Made by a program: the position numbers and the translations under genes. Positions 33,677-41,882 of a DNA stretch of 64,000 nt are shown here, piece after piece. Origin of the DNA: Corynebacterium glyciniphilum AJ 3170 (GTDB taxonomy: Bacteria > Actinomycetota > Actinomycetes > Mycobacteriales > Mycobacteriaceae); the NCBI RefSeq assembly GCF_000626675.1, contig NZ_CP006842.1:372001-436000 (forward strand), read 5' to 3'. The notes under the pieces were generated by a model that was given only the letters and a program-made list of their open reading frames with translations, searched no databases and was not told the origin of the DNA. Position 1 is the stretch's first letter. Each line of letters opens with the position of its first letter.

Positions 33677-35272
33677 TCACCGTCGTTGTAGCAGGACCGC
33701 ACGGTCTGGCATGGCGGTGACCGTTCCATCGGGAGCCAGGACAGTTCGCGTGATGGTCCTACCCCGCACCACTGTCCAGTGAGCGGTGTCCAATCCTAAT
33801 GCTGCCAGTTCGGCAGGAGGTACAGTGTCTTGGCTCTGGGAAGTGATGTCTGGGTCAGTGCCGGTGAGGATGTGGGAGAGGATGAAGAAATGCCCACCAG
33901 GTGCTACGAGCCTGCCAGCTGTGGCTAGCAGGTTTTCTCTGCGTCCCTGCGACGGCGCGTGCAGGTAGCTGGCGGTGACGAGGTCGAAGTTCTCCCTGTC
34001 GGCTGACTCGAGTAGGCCGAGGACACCGGTGTCGGTGAAGCGCACGCCGTCCACGCCGGCGGTGGTAGCAGCGTCCCGTGACCGTTGAGCGGCGGTGGCG
34101 GAGACCTCGACGCCGAGAGCGTCCCACCCCTGCTGTGCGAGCCAGATGGCGTCGGCCCCTTCGCCGCTGCCGATGTCGACGGCCCGGCCGCGTGAGCCCC
34201 CGAGTTCCTCGGTGAGGACGCGCACCAGGGACGGGTTCGGGCGTCCCGACCAGCGGGGCGGAGACTGGGCGTAGGTCGTCTCCCAGAACCCGTCGTCGGC
34301 GACGTCGGGCCATGCGTCGTGGGAGGTCGGCATGGTGAGAGCGTGCACCGCGTTGTCGGTGTCCTCGTTGACCAGTGTGGTGTTGAGCATGCCTGCGGTC
34401 ATTGATGCCTGTCCCATGGAGGCCGGAACATTCAGGCGCGGGTCAATGACGTTGCCGGTCGCCCAGACACGCGGATGGCTGGTCTGCCCGAAGGCGTCGA
34501 CTGTCAGGAAGGAGCCGATGCCCGGGACATCGGCGCGGTCGAGATCCAGCGGGGCGAGGAAGGCGTCACGGGGTCGGGCCTGCGGGTGCAGCCCGATCGC
34601 GTCGATCGTGTGGACGGCACCGTCTTCGGTACGTACGCCGGTGAGCGCCCCGTCGGTGGAAACGATCTCGGCCACCGGGGAGGTCACGACGGAGATACCC
34701 CGGGCGTCGAAGCGCTGGCGGGTGGTGTCGTCCAGCTGCGCGGCGACGTCGGTGCCGGTGACGAACACCGTGAGATCGTCGGTCCAGTTCCGGACCAGCT
34801 GCGCGTACTGGAAGAGCATGGGGGACGACGCCAGCACACCGATACGCTGATCGCTGTGCTCCCACCCGTGGCAGTAGGGGCACTGGAACACGGTGTCGCC
34901 CCAGTGCTCCGCGAGCCCCGGGATGTCGGGGAGTACATCGTCGATACCGCTGGCGACGAGGACGGCGCGGGCGTGCTCGACGGTGCCGTCGGCGAGGGTG
35001 ACCTTGAGACCGCGGACGACCTCGGTGACGGACTCGATGCTGCCGGTGGTGACTTTGACGCCGTAACGTTCGAGTTCAGCGCGGCCCTTCTCCAGGAGCT
35101 CCAGAGGGGGAAGACCGTCGTGGCCGAGGACGCCGTGCATGTTCGGGGCGAAACGGTTGCGGGGTGCGGCGGAGTCGATGACGAGGACGTCGCGACGGGA
35201 GCGTCCCAGGAGTTCGGCGGCGCTGAGTCCGGCTGCGCCGCCGCCGATGATGATGATGTCGTGTGCTTTCAT
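33677..35272 (-). CDS. Thioredoxin reductase-like flavoprotein fused to a class I methyltransferase
   Basis: 531 residues from the ATG at 35272 (MKAHDIIIIGGG); longer in-frame starts add non-family residues. Residues 1-300 form a thioredoxin-reductase-like FAD/NAD(P)H unit with GGGAAGLSAAELL at 10-22 and a CPYC redox pair at 131-134. Residues about 315-531 form a SAM methyltransferase with VDIGSGEGADAIWLA (motif I) and ENFDLVTASYLH (motif IV). Such bifunctional proteins occur in actinobacteria; substrates are unknown. Divergent from the AIF-like reductase gene. Confidence 0.88.
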   Translation of the reverse strand: MKAHDIIIIGGGAAGLSAAELLGRSRRDVLVIDSAAPRNRFAPNMHGVLGHDGLPPLELLEKGRAELERYGVKVTTGSIESVTEVVRGLKVTLADGTVEHARAVLVASGIDDVLPDIPGLAEHWGDTVFQCPYCHGWEHSDQRIGVLASSPMLFQYAQLVRNWTDDLTVFVTGTDVAAQLDDTTRQRFDARGISVVTSPVAEIVSTDGALTGVRTEDGAVHTIDAIGLHPQARPRDAFLAPLDLDRADVPGIGSFLTVDAFGQTSHPRVWATGNVIDPRLNVPASMGQASMTAGMLNTTLVNEDTDNAVHALTMPTSHDAWPDVADDGFWETTYAQSPPRWSGRPNPSLVRVLTEELGGSRGRAVDIGSGEGADAIWLAQQGWDALGVEVSATAAQRSRDAATTAGVDGVRFTDTGVLGLLESADRENFDLVTASYLHAPSQGRRENLLATAGRLVAPGGHFFILSHILTGTDPDITSQSQDTVPPAELAALGLDTAHWTVVRGRTITRTVLAPDGTVTAMPDRAVLLQRR

Positions 35273-35390
35273 GCTCCCGATCATGCTGCCCAGTCGGCAC
35301 GACAACAACACGCGTTGCCGGAACAGCACGGCGAGGAATGCTGCCGCGGACCATGGCAAGGGAGCGTCTGCTGCGCGTAGCGTCGATGAC

Positions 35391-36617
35391 ATGACGGAAC
35401 AGAATTTCTACCAGTATCTCATCGTCGGTGGCGGCATGGTTGCCGACAGCGCTGCGCGAGGTATCCGCGAGGTGGATCCTGACGGGACGATCGGCATCGT
35501 GGCCGAGGAGCAGACACCGCCGGTGGCGCGTCCTGCATTGTCCAAGAAGCTCTGGACCGACAGTTCATTCAGCTTCGACGACGTGTGGCTCAACACTGAG
35601 GACGACACCGGCGCGGTCCGGCATGCGGGGGACCGTGCCGTGGCAGTTGACCGGGATGCACGCACGGTGCGTACCCAGAGCGGGATGGTTCTGGGTTACG
35701 ACAGGCTGCTTCTCGCTACGGGCGGAGCACCGGCGACTCTCGGTCTGCCTGAGGATGACCCTCTCATTTTCTTCCGTAGCCTCGACGACTACGAGCGGTT
35801 GCGCAGGTACTCGGGCGACCAGCGTCACGTGGTCGTCGTCGGAGGCAGTTTCATCGGTTCCGAACTGGCGGCTGCGCTGGTAGAGAATGATACTGCCGTG
35901 ACACTCGTGTTCCCTGATGACGTCCTCTTCGGCGGTGTTTTCCCGCCGGACCTCGCCCGGTACTTCCAGTCCCGGTATGAAGACGCCGGTGTGACCGTTA
36001 TGCCGGGAGTCTCGGTGGAATCCGGTGAGGTGCAGGGGAATGGTCATGTCGTCCTCACTCTCTCCGACGGGACGTCCCTTGAATGCGACGCGGTCGCCGT
36101 GGGTGCGGGTGTCTCCCCGAACAACGAGATCGCCAGTGTGGCCGGATTGTCCGTGGACGACGGGGTACTTGTTGACGAGCTGTTGCGCACGAGCGACCCC
36201 CGGATCTTCGCGGCCGGTGACGTGGCGTCCTATCCGGACGCCATCCTGGGTCGTCGGCGTATCGAGCACGTGGACAATGCCACGACGATGGGGCGGCAGG
36301 CCGGTCGCAACCTCGCGGGGGCCGAGGAACCCTACACCCACACGCCCTATTTCTACTCGGTGGCGTTTGGCGACCGGTATGAGGCCGTCGGTACGCTCGA
36401 CGCCTCACTGGAGGTCGTCGAGATGTGGGACGGCGATCGCGGGGTGGTCTACTACGTTGACGGCCGAGATGTTGTCGGAGTGCTGCTCTGGAACATCAAC
36501 GGACGTCGCGACGATGCCCGGGAGGCCATCGACAATGCTGACGGTTCGGACCACGCGGCCCTCCGGTCGCGTATTCCGACCGAGGACGGTGACGCCGAGC
36601 AGGACGACAAGAACTGA
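35391..36617 (+). CDS. AIF/ferredoxin reductase-like FAD-NAD(P)H oxidoreductase
   Basis: 408 residues from ATG 35391 (MTEQNFYQYLIVGGGMVADSA). FAD motif at 11-16, central NAD(P)H motif VVVVGGSFIGSELAAAL near 157, and the ATG-type FAD motif IFAAGDVASYPD near 275; the last 110 residues match the AIF-like C-terminal domain (YFYSVAFGDRYEAVG). Such enzymes reduce a partner ferredoxin/rubredoxin or quinone; none is encoded beside it. An SDR gene follows after 12 nt. Confidence 0.85.
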   Translation: MTEQNFYQYLIVGGGMVADSAARGIREVDPDGTIGIVAEEQTPPVARPALSKKLWTDSSFSFDDVWLNTEDDTGAVRHAGDRAVAVDRDARTVRTQSGMVLGYDRLLLATGGAPATLGLPEDDPLIFFRSLDDYERLRRYSGDQRHVVVVGGSFIGSELAAALVENDTAVTLVFPDDVLFGGVFPPDLARYFQSRYEDAGVTVMPGVSVESGEVQGNGHVVLTLSDGTSLECDAVAVGAGVSPNNEIASVAGLSVDDGVLVDELLRTSDPRIFAAGDVASYPDAILGRRRIEHVDNATTMGRQAGRNLAGAEEPYTHTPYFYSVAFGDRYEAVGTLDASLEVVEMWDGDRGVVYYVDGRDVVGVLLWNINGRRDDAREAIDNADGSDHAALRSRIPTEDGDAEQDDKN

Positions 36618-36629
36618 GGAGCGTAAATC

Positions 36630-37430
36630 ATGGATCTTGAGATGTCCGGACGAACAGCACTGATCACCGGCGGTGACTCCGGTATAGGCTGGCACACGGC
36701 CGCTGCCCTTCTCGCGGAGGGTGCCACCGTGGTGCTTACCGACCGGGATTCGGATGAGCTGCAGGAGGCCGCGTCTGCACTGGAGGCAGACCCCGGGCGA
36801 CTGCACACGTTCGCTGCAGACCTGACCCGGCTCGACGACATCGAGGCACTGCGTCGGCACGTCGCGGAGTCGGCGGGCAAGGTCGACACCGTCGTCCACT
36901 GTGCGGGCGTGACCGGAGCGCAGGGGCTTTTTCATGAGATCGACGACGACGGCTGGGTCTCCACGATTGAAATCGACTTGATGGCGGCCGTGCGGGTCGC
37001 GCGTGCGTTTCTCGACGATCTGCGGGCGAGCGGGCGTGGTCGTCTGGTCTTCCTCTCGTCAGAGGACGCCGTACAACCCTATGACGACGAGCTGCCGTAC
37101 TGCGCTGCAAAGGCCGGTGTGCTCGCCTTCTCGAAGGGGCTCTCACGGACCTATGCCCATGAAGGCCTCCTGGTGAACACGGTGTCGCCCGCCTTCATCC
37201 ACACGCCTATGACGGACGCGATGATGGACAAGCGTGCTGCGCAGCTCGGTGTCGACCGGGACAGGGCCGTCGAGTCATTCCTCGAGGAGAAGCGTCCGTA
37301 CCTCGCTCTCAAGAGGCGGGGGAAGCCTGAGGAGGTCGCTTCGGTTATCGCTTTCCTGTGCTCTGACCGGGCGTCGTTCATCAACGGCGCGAACTACCGG
37401 GTGGACGGCGGATCGGTCGCCACCATCTGA
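36630..37430 (+). CDS. SDR-family NAD(P)-dependent oxidoreductase
   Basis: A 266-residue classical SDR: ALITGGDSGIGWHTAAAL cofactor loop, HCAGVTGAQG in the NAG position, FLSSEDAV with catalytic Ser, and YCAAKAG with Tyr/Lys; the C-terminal FINGANYRVDGG is usual. RBS GAGGAG lies about 8 nt before the ATG. Probably co-transcribed with the AIF-like reductase gene. Substrate not deducible. Confidence 0.9.
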   Translation: MDLEMSGRTALITGGDSGIGWHTAAALLAEGATVVLTDRDSDELQEAASALEADPGRLHTFAADLTRLDDIEALRRHVAESAGKVDTVVHCAGVTGAQGLFHEIDDDGWVSTIEIDLMAAVRVARAFLDDLRASGRGRLVFLSSEDAVQPYDDELPYCAAKAGVLAFSKGLSRTYAHEGLLVNTVSPAFIHTPMTDAMMDKRAAQLGVDRDRAVESFLEEKRPYLALKRRGKPEEVASVIAFLCSDRASFINGANYRVDGGSVATI

Positions 37431-37750
37431 CGCCTGCTGCGTCCCCTTCTCTCCCCTTAATGACAATAGTTTTTCATTGCGTTGATTATTGCGTTGATTG
37501 CTGACGGGCAGGAATCACCGCTCGATAAGGCGGTCCGGAATCTGCTCGAGCAGTTGCTCGGCGGCGCTGCTATTGATATAGGCCCCGGAACGAGGGCGTT
37601 CTGCCTCCGCACTGCGGGCTCGGCGCTAACAAGATCTACGCGGTTGGGCCCTCCCCTGTAATGCACGTCAGAGTACCGGCGGTATGTACCGGGGCTCGCG
37701 GATCTGACGGCCGAAAGCCGCGTCACTTCCGGGTGTGGCCGTCAGGGTGG
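37431..37750. other. Intergenic region between convergent genes, with short tandem repeat
   Basis: No gene is supported over these 320 bases. It contains an exact 12-nt tandem duplication of ATTGCGTTGATT (37476-37499) just after a TGACAATAGTTTTTCA stretch that loosely resembles a Fur-family box. A - strand frame of about 37 codons ending at 37516 (AEQLLEQIPDRLIER) has coding-like composition and may be a gene remnant; no family is recognised. Confidence 0.35.
37476..37499. repeat. Perfect 12-bp tandem repeat
   Basis: ATTGCGTTGATT occurs twice head to tail with no spacer, 46 nt after the SDR stop. Function unknown. Confidence 0.7.
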
Positions 37751-38041
37751 TCAGTGCTCGTCCCAGTGGTCGTCGTGGGCGGCGTGACGGTGGCCGTCAT
37801 GGATGTAGTCGACGTGATCGCCGTGTGGGACGGCGACGTGCCCACAGCCCGGTCCGTGCTGGTGCTCGTGGTCTTCGTGGACGACATGCCCCGTTGGCTC
37901 GCACTCGTCCCAGTGGCCGTCGTGCTCGCGGTGCAGATGGCCCTCGTGGACGTAGTCGACGTGGTCGCCGTGGGGGACGGCGACGTGGCCGCAGTCGGGG
38001 CCGTGCTCGTGGTCGTGGTTCTCATGCGGCTGATGGGGCAT
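37751..38041 (-). CDS. His-rich tandem-repeat protein, probable metal-binding
   Basis: A 96-residue cytoplasmic protein (no signal peptide) consisting of two copies of a 37-residue unit at 11-47 and 60-96, 28 of 37 positions identical. The unit contains HGPxCGHVAVPHGDHVDY and later GHxH and HWDE motifs, with 10 His and one or two Cys each. Related small actinobacterial proteins with HGDHVDY units are usually annotated only as hypothetical or as zinc-transport related. RBS AGGAG lies 7 nt before the ATG. Probable zinc/nickel/copper buffer (inference). Confidence 0.85.
   Translation of the reverse strand: MPHQPHENHDHEHGPDCGHVAVPHGDHVDYVHEGHLHREHDGHWDECEPTGHVVHEDHEHQHGPGCGHVAVPHGDHVDYIHDGHRHAAHDDHWDEH
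37754..38011 (-). repeat. Two 111-bp repeats encoding the 37-residue His-rich unit
   Basis: Copies at 37754-37864 and 37901-38011 are separated by 36 nt. They share long identical runs at DNA level (for example the part encoding CGHVAVPHGDHVDY), which points to a fairly recent internal duplication. Confidence 0.8.
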
Positions 38042-38234
38042 GGTGTTCTCCTGCGAAGTAGCGCTCTTGTACGGGGACTGTCTTTACCTTCTGAACACTA
38101 CGCGTTTTCAGTAAGCTTTCAATAGTGGGGTTTCTGCAGCGTACGGAAGGGAATGACTGTCGTTTTCGGTAGGGTTTGCGTTGCTGGTCATGACAGTGCC
38201 GCCCGCCTAACTGAACCGTGTTTCCGGTAGGAAA

Positions 38235-38254
38235 ATACCCCCGACAGGGGGTGG
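38235..38254. promoter_or_regulatory. CsoR/FrmR-like operator candidate
   Basis: ATACCCCCGACAGGGGGTGG: C-tract and G-tract around a 4-nt spacer with a flanking AT, the layout of operators bound by CsoR-family (DUF156) metal or sulfide sensors. It lies 73 nt upstream of the methyltransferase start. No CsoR gene is in the window; the same symmetry could also be a transcript hairpin. Confidence 0.45.
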
Positions 38255-38284
38255 TTCTCGCTCGTGGAAGATACTCTCGACGGG

Positions 38285-38303
38285 GATAATGAAAATGATT
38301 CCC
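38285..38303. promoter_or_regulatory. Fur/Zur-like box upstream of the methyltransferase
   Basis: GATAATGAAAATGATTCCC matches 15 of 19 positions of the Fur-box consensus and 13 of 15 of the TGAAAATGATTTTCA form seen in actinobacterial Zur sites. It lies 23 nt before the GTG of the methyltransferase. Confidence 0.5.
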
Positions 38304-38326
38304 AATAATGACGACGTGGAGGACAC

Positions 38327-39244
38327 GTGACTGATCACGGCGACACCGGCGAAGGGCCGTATACCGGTAACTATCTTGACTACTTGCTCACTAATCGCAA
38401 TTTCACCGCTCCGGCGGTTGCCGGGGCGGTGTCGGTGCTCACGGCACCCGTCATTGCCCGGTCGGTCTCCACCGGCCAGCCGGTGAGGATCCTTGATGCG
38501 GGCACCGGCGCCGGAGGTGCGTTGCCGGAGCTGTCGTGTCTGGCTGCTGAGGTCCCGGAGGGTGGTACCGTCCTGGCAGTCGACGTCGACGGCTCTGCTG
38601 TGGCGCTGGCACGGCAACAGATTGCGGCTCTGCACGACACGGGTGCATCTGCGGGGGTCCGTGTTGACCTCCGGGTCGCCGATCTGAGGGGCGTCGCGGC
38701 GGAGGCGGCGCTTACCGGTCAGTTCTTTGATCTGATCTGGTCCTCCGACGTTATCTGGCCGGAAGCGTTCGATGACCCGGAGGGCGTCGTCAGTGAGCTG
38801 TCCCGGGCTCTCGCCCCGGGAGGGATACTCGCCCTGTTCACGACGAACTACTACCAGTCCACGTTGTTGCCCGGGCACACGCGCCTTGAACGCCTAATCC
38901 GTACCGCATCGGAGATGACCTGGGGGCTGCCCGACGACGGCCCGTATCAGTACGAGCGGCTCGGCGCATGGATGCGGCAGGCCGGCCTGCATGATGTCAC
39001 ACCGACTTCGTTTCCACTGACCGGTATGGCATCCGAACCGACCGCGCGCGCGTTCCTCGAGCAGATCGTCTGGCCGGAGATGAGGCACGCAGTGTCCGCG
39101 AACGGGCGTGCTGCCGGCATGAGCGACGACGATGTTGTCAGGGCGGAGCATCTGCTCGATCCTGCTGGCCAGGAGTGGATCGGCAATGACCCGGACGCAT
39201 TCGTGCTCCAACCGACGCTTTTGTGGACCGGGCGAGCGGGATGA
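38327..39244 (+). CDS. Class I SAM-dependent methyltransferase
   Basis: A 305-residue protein starting at GTG 38327 behind GTGGAGG. Motif I is ILDAGTGAGGALPEL near residue 53, an acidic residue for SAM at LAVDVDGSAVALA, motif IV FDLIWSSDVIWPEA near 135, followed by LAPGGILALFTT. The upstream region combines a CsoR-like and a Fur/Zur-like site, so metal control is plausible. Acceptor substrate unknown. Confidence 0.88.
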   Translation: MTDHGDTGEGPYTGNYLDYLLTNRNFTAPAVAGAVSVLTAPVIARSVSTGQPVRILDAGTGAGGALPELSCLAAEVPEGGTVLAVDVDGSAVALARQQIAALHDTGASAGVRVDLRVADLRGVAAEAALTGQFFDLIWSSDVIWPEAFDDPEGVVSELSRALAPGGILALFTTNYYQSTLLPGHTRLERLIRTASEMTWGLPDDGPYQYERLGAWMRQAGLHDVTPTSFPLTGMASEPTARAFLEQIVWPEMRHAVSANGRAAGMSDDDVVRAEHLLDPAGQEWIGNDPDAFVLQPTLLWTGRAG

Positions 39245-39734
39245 TCTCCCGGTCCGACAGCACACAGCATCTCACTGCTCTCGCCGCCCCGGAAACTCTC
39301 CCGGGCTGGAGGGCCGTCATCGCGCCCGACGCGGGTGCTGCACGGTGCTTCGGGATTTTCGTGTCGTAGTCGATGACCTGAAGGTCGGCGGGGTGGCTGG
39401 AAGGTTGGTTGGAGTCCGACGGGGCCCGCATCGTCGGCAGGGACGCTTTCGAGGGCATCGTCGGTGCCGGCGGTAACGGTGGTCCCTTCGATGTGGTGTT
39501 GTGCGGCACGTTCAGCAACATCTTCAGTCTTGGCACGGTGTGTGACCAGCCGGGCTGTATCCGCCGTCGTCTGACGTCGGACGGTCAGGTCACGGTGGTG
39601 ACGTGGATGGGGGGCCGAGTACTGGTCCGCCGTCCGGCGGCGGGTTTTGCTGACTGTCGAATTGCGGAGGTCGGAGATCCTGCGGTGGGCGTTGTTCTGG
39701 ATCGACGGTGAGCGGTGCCTCCCCGGTGCACCCC
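39245..39734. pseudogene. Probable decayed methyltransferase gene
   Basis: No intact gene is seen in these 490 bases. A + frame from TTG 39409 to the stop at 39709-39711 has normal G/C-rich third positions and reads PFDVVLCGTFSNIF, then LTSDGQVTVVTW and a final VGVVLDRR, like motifs IV to the end of a class I methyltransferase. It lacks motif I, and the DNA between 39245 and 39400 has stops in this frame. A remnant of a copy next to the intact methyltransferase is the best reading; a short real protein cannot be ruled out. Confidence 0.35.
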
Positions 39735-40760
39735 TCAGCGCGTGTGACTGACGGTGGCCGGCAGCGACCGGCACTGGCGGCGAAGCAGATGAGTCACCGT
39801 GCAGAGGTGGGGGAACTCGACGAGCATACCGACGGCCAGTACTGCTGTGACCTCTGGATGCTCCGGAAGGAATGCTGAGGTCAGCGCGATCATCAGGGGT
39901 GCATTGCGCGCCGAGGTCGTTATCACCAGCAGTGATTTTTCTGGATAGGGCAGTCCGAGAGCACGGGCCGTGCCCTCGCCGAGGAGATACGCTGCCACGA
40001 AAAAGATGAACACCGTGACCAGGATCAATAGCGTGTCGGCAGGGCGGACCAGTAGTGAACTCACGTTTCCTGTGAACAGGCACATGATGATTGCCGCGAG
40101 AGTCACTGGTACCAGGTCGTCGGCGGTGTCTCGTGCCCACCGTGCCATCCGGGAACGCCGGCTCAGCACCTGTAACCCGATTCCAGCGCATGCAGGGATG
40201 AGGACGTAGAACGCCAGGGTGGAGGTCACTTCCGGACTGCCGTAAATGGTGGATGCTCCGGTAGTGCCCACCTCAGTCGCGCCCGTCAGTTCAGGCAGGA
40301 CCCCGAGCCATACGGGGTAGAGGAGGACCTGAGCCGCCATCTGCAGCGGTATCAGCAGGCCGCCGACGGCGGTGTCGCCGTCAGCGGCACGTGTGAAACC
40401 GAGAAACCAGTCGGTGCACGGGAAGAGGCAGTATAGGAATACACCCAACTGGAGGGGTCCTGGTGGCAAGACCAGTGAAGTTACAGCGACTGTTATGACG
40501 GGGATCGCCACGAAGTTCATCAGCAGTGCGGCGAGGACCACTGGCGTGGACCCGGGGTTCTTCAGTGTGGTCAGCGCGGGGGATAGGAGGGGAGGCAGCC
40601 GCAGCGTGAAGAAGATCTGTGTGACAAGAATGACGATGAGTGGGTCGGTGAGTGCGTCAGCCGCTGGTGTGGTCGCGGGTATGACTGCACCCATGAGCGA
40701 CCCCGTTCCGATCGCGCTAAGAAACAGAGCGGTCGGTCGTTCTGTGATTCTGCTCAACAT
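39735..40760 (-). CDS. BASS/ACR3-like transporter (arsenic-resistance protein family)
   Basis: 341 residues from ATG 40760 (MLSRITERPTALFL), with about ten membrane helices. YCLFPCTDWFLGFTRAADGDTAVG contains the conserved Cys of the ACR3 branch of the bile acid:sodium symporter superfamily, and PEKSLLVITTSARNAPLMIAL the crossing region. Members export arsenite or move organic anions. Its ATG overlaps the stop of the preceding flavoprotein gene, so the two form an operon behind a Fur/Zur-type box, which argues for a metal-related role. Confidence 0.78.
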   Translation of the reverse strand: MLSRITERPTALFLSAIGTGSLMGAVIPATTPAADALTDPLIVILVTQIFFTLRLPPLLSPALTTLKNPGSTPVVLAALLMNFVAIPVITVAVTSLVLPPGPLQLGVFLYCLFPCTDWFLGFTRAADGDTAVGGLLIPLQMAAQVLLYPVWLGVLPELTGATEVGTTGASTIYGSPEVTSTLAFYVLIPACAGIGLQVLSRRSRMARWARDTADDLVPVTLAAIIMCLFTGNVSSLLVRPADTLLILVTVFIFFVAAYLLGEGTARALGLPYPEKSLLVITTSARNAPLMIALTSAFLPEHPEVTAVLAVGMLVEFPHLCTVTHLLRRQCRSLPATVSHTR

Positions 40761-41878
40761 GAGCAGGCGGTTCCGCAGCAGGTGAGGTCGTCGAGCAGCA
40801 TCCCTGCGTCCTGCCACAGGTCGAGAGCACGGCTGTCGCACCCCAGTCGTGCGCCGATTGCGCGGGCGACGTGTGCGGACCGTCCGCGGAACTTGTAGAT
40901 GAAGCAGAACTTCAGGTCGTCGTGTCGGACGGCCGGTCCTGAGAGGTACAGTCCGGGTGAGATGGTCGACTGGTCAGTGTCATCCAGTTCGGGCCAGCCT
41001 CCGCCGGTTCGAGTGAACATGTTCTCCACCGGGCCAAGGTTGTCGTCGAAACCTGTCGCTGCGATCGGAGGGGAGTCGGCGCTCAGGCGGACCCCGTCGT
41101 CGGTCGTCACCGTGTACCGTCCTGTCGTGCGATCGTGGACGACTGTGCGGGCATTGGCCGGCACCAGTGTGAGACGTCGGCTGGCGAGGGCATGGCGTAA
41201 TGATCGACGGGTTCGGGCTGAGAGCGAGAAAGACGGATCGGCGGCGTGGTCCTCCCATGGATGATGCCCATCCAGGACGGTGACACCGTTCCCCCTCGCA
41301 ATGTGGTGTTGTGCGATGTCAAGGCCGGACTCATAGCCGCCGAGTACGATCACGTGTCCGTCATGCGGGGCCCAGGCGTCCGGTGTGGATGAGTGGGTGG
41401 TCAGTTCTGCCCCGGGTATGTGAGGGGTTGAGGGGTTGCGGAATTCCCCACTCGCCCAGATGACGGCACGGGTCGGGACGGGACCGCGGGAGGTGGAGGC
41501 CACGTAACCGCCGCCGTCCGGGCTGTCGTACCGGGTGACGGAGTGGACATCGGTGTTCTCCAGGACCGGTAGGGCGAAGTGACGGACGACGCCGCGCAGG
41601 TACGTGGCGTACTCGACGCCGGTCGGGTAATCGGTGCCGAGGCTGTGGGCGGGTGAGGTGGAGGGGTGGATGGCGTTGAGATCGACCCCCGCGAAGCCGT
41701 TGCTGGTAAAAGACGGGGTGAGGAACTTCTGCTGGTCCGGCCAGTCCAGGAAGGTTTGCCCCACGGCGCCGCGGTCGACGATCCCGAAGGTGAGGTTGTC
41801 GATCGTGTCCAGGGCAAGGGCTGCGCCGAGCCCGGCGGGTCCGGCACCGACGATGAGAACGTCCAGAGGGGGTGACAC
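40754..41878 (-). CDS. FAD/NAD(P)-binding oxidoreductase with Cys-rich C-terminal tail
   Basis: A 374-residue flavoprotein starting at GTG 41878 behind AAGGAGG. FAD motif VLIVGAGPAGLGAALAL at 7-23, second Rossmann motif VIVLGGYESGLDIAQHH near 185, IAATGF near 283. It ends in CCGTACSC (367-374), a Cys cluster able to bind a soft metal. It resembles thioredoxin-reductase/ArsO-type flavoproteins. Directly behind a Fur/Zur-type box and coupled to the BASS/ACR3-like gene. Function not established. Confidence 0.75.
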   Translation of the reverse strand: MSPPLDVLIVGAGPAGLGAALALDTIDNLTFGIVDRGAVGQTFLDWPDQQKFLTPSFTSNGFAGVDLNAIHPSTSPAHSLGTDYPTGVEYATYLRGVVRHFALPVLENTDVHSVTRYDSPDGGGYVASTSRGPVPTRAVIWASGEFRNPSTPHIPGAELTTHSSTPDAWAPHDGHVIVLGGYESGLDIAQHHIARGNGVTVLDGHHPWEDHAADPSFSLSARTRRSLRHALASRRLTLVPANARTVVHDRTTGRYTVTTDDGVRLSADSPPIAATGFDDNLGPVENMFTRTGGGWPELDDTDQSTISPGLYLSGPAVRHDDLKFCFIYKFRGRSAHVARAIGARLGCDSRALDLWQDAGMLLDDLTCCGTACSC

Positions 41879-41882
41879 GGCG

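Noticed and set aside
37754-38011. Spaced direct repeats considered as a CRISPR array
   Set aside because: Only two units of 111 bp, in frame with and explained by the protein repeat of the His-rich gene; no cas genes nearby.
37661-38125. A + strand frame of 154 codons covering the His-rich gene
   Set aside because: The opposite frame has a clear protein with internal repeats and an RBS; the + frame reads as Val/Asp-rich low-complexity sequence, which is just the complement of the His codons.
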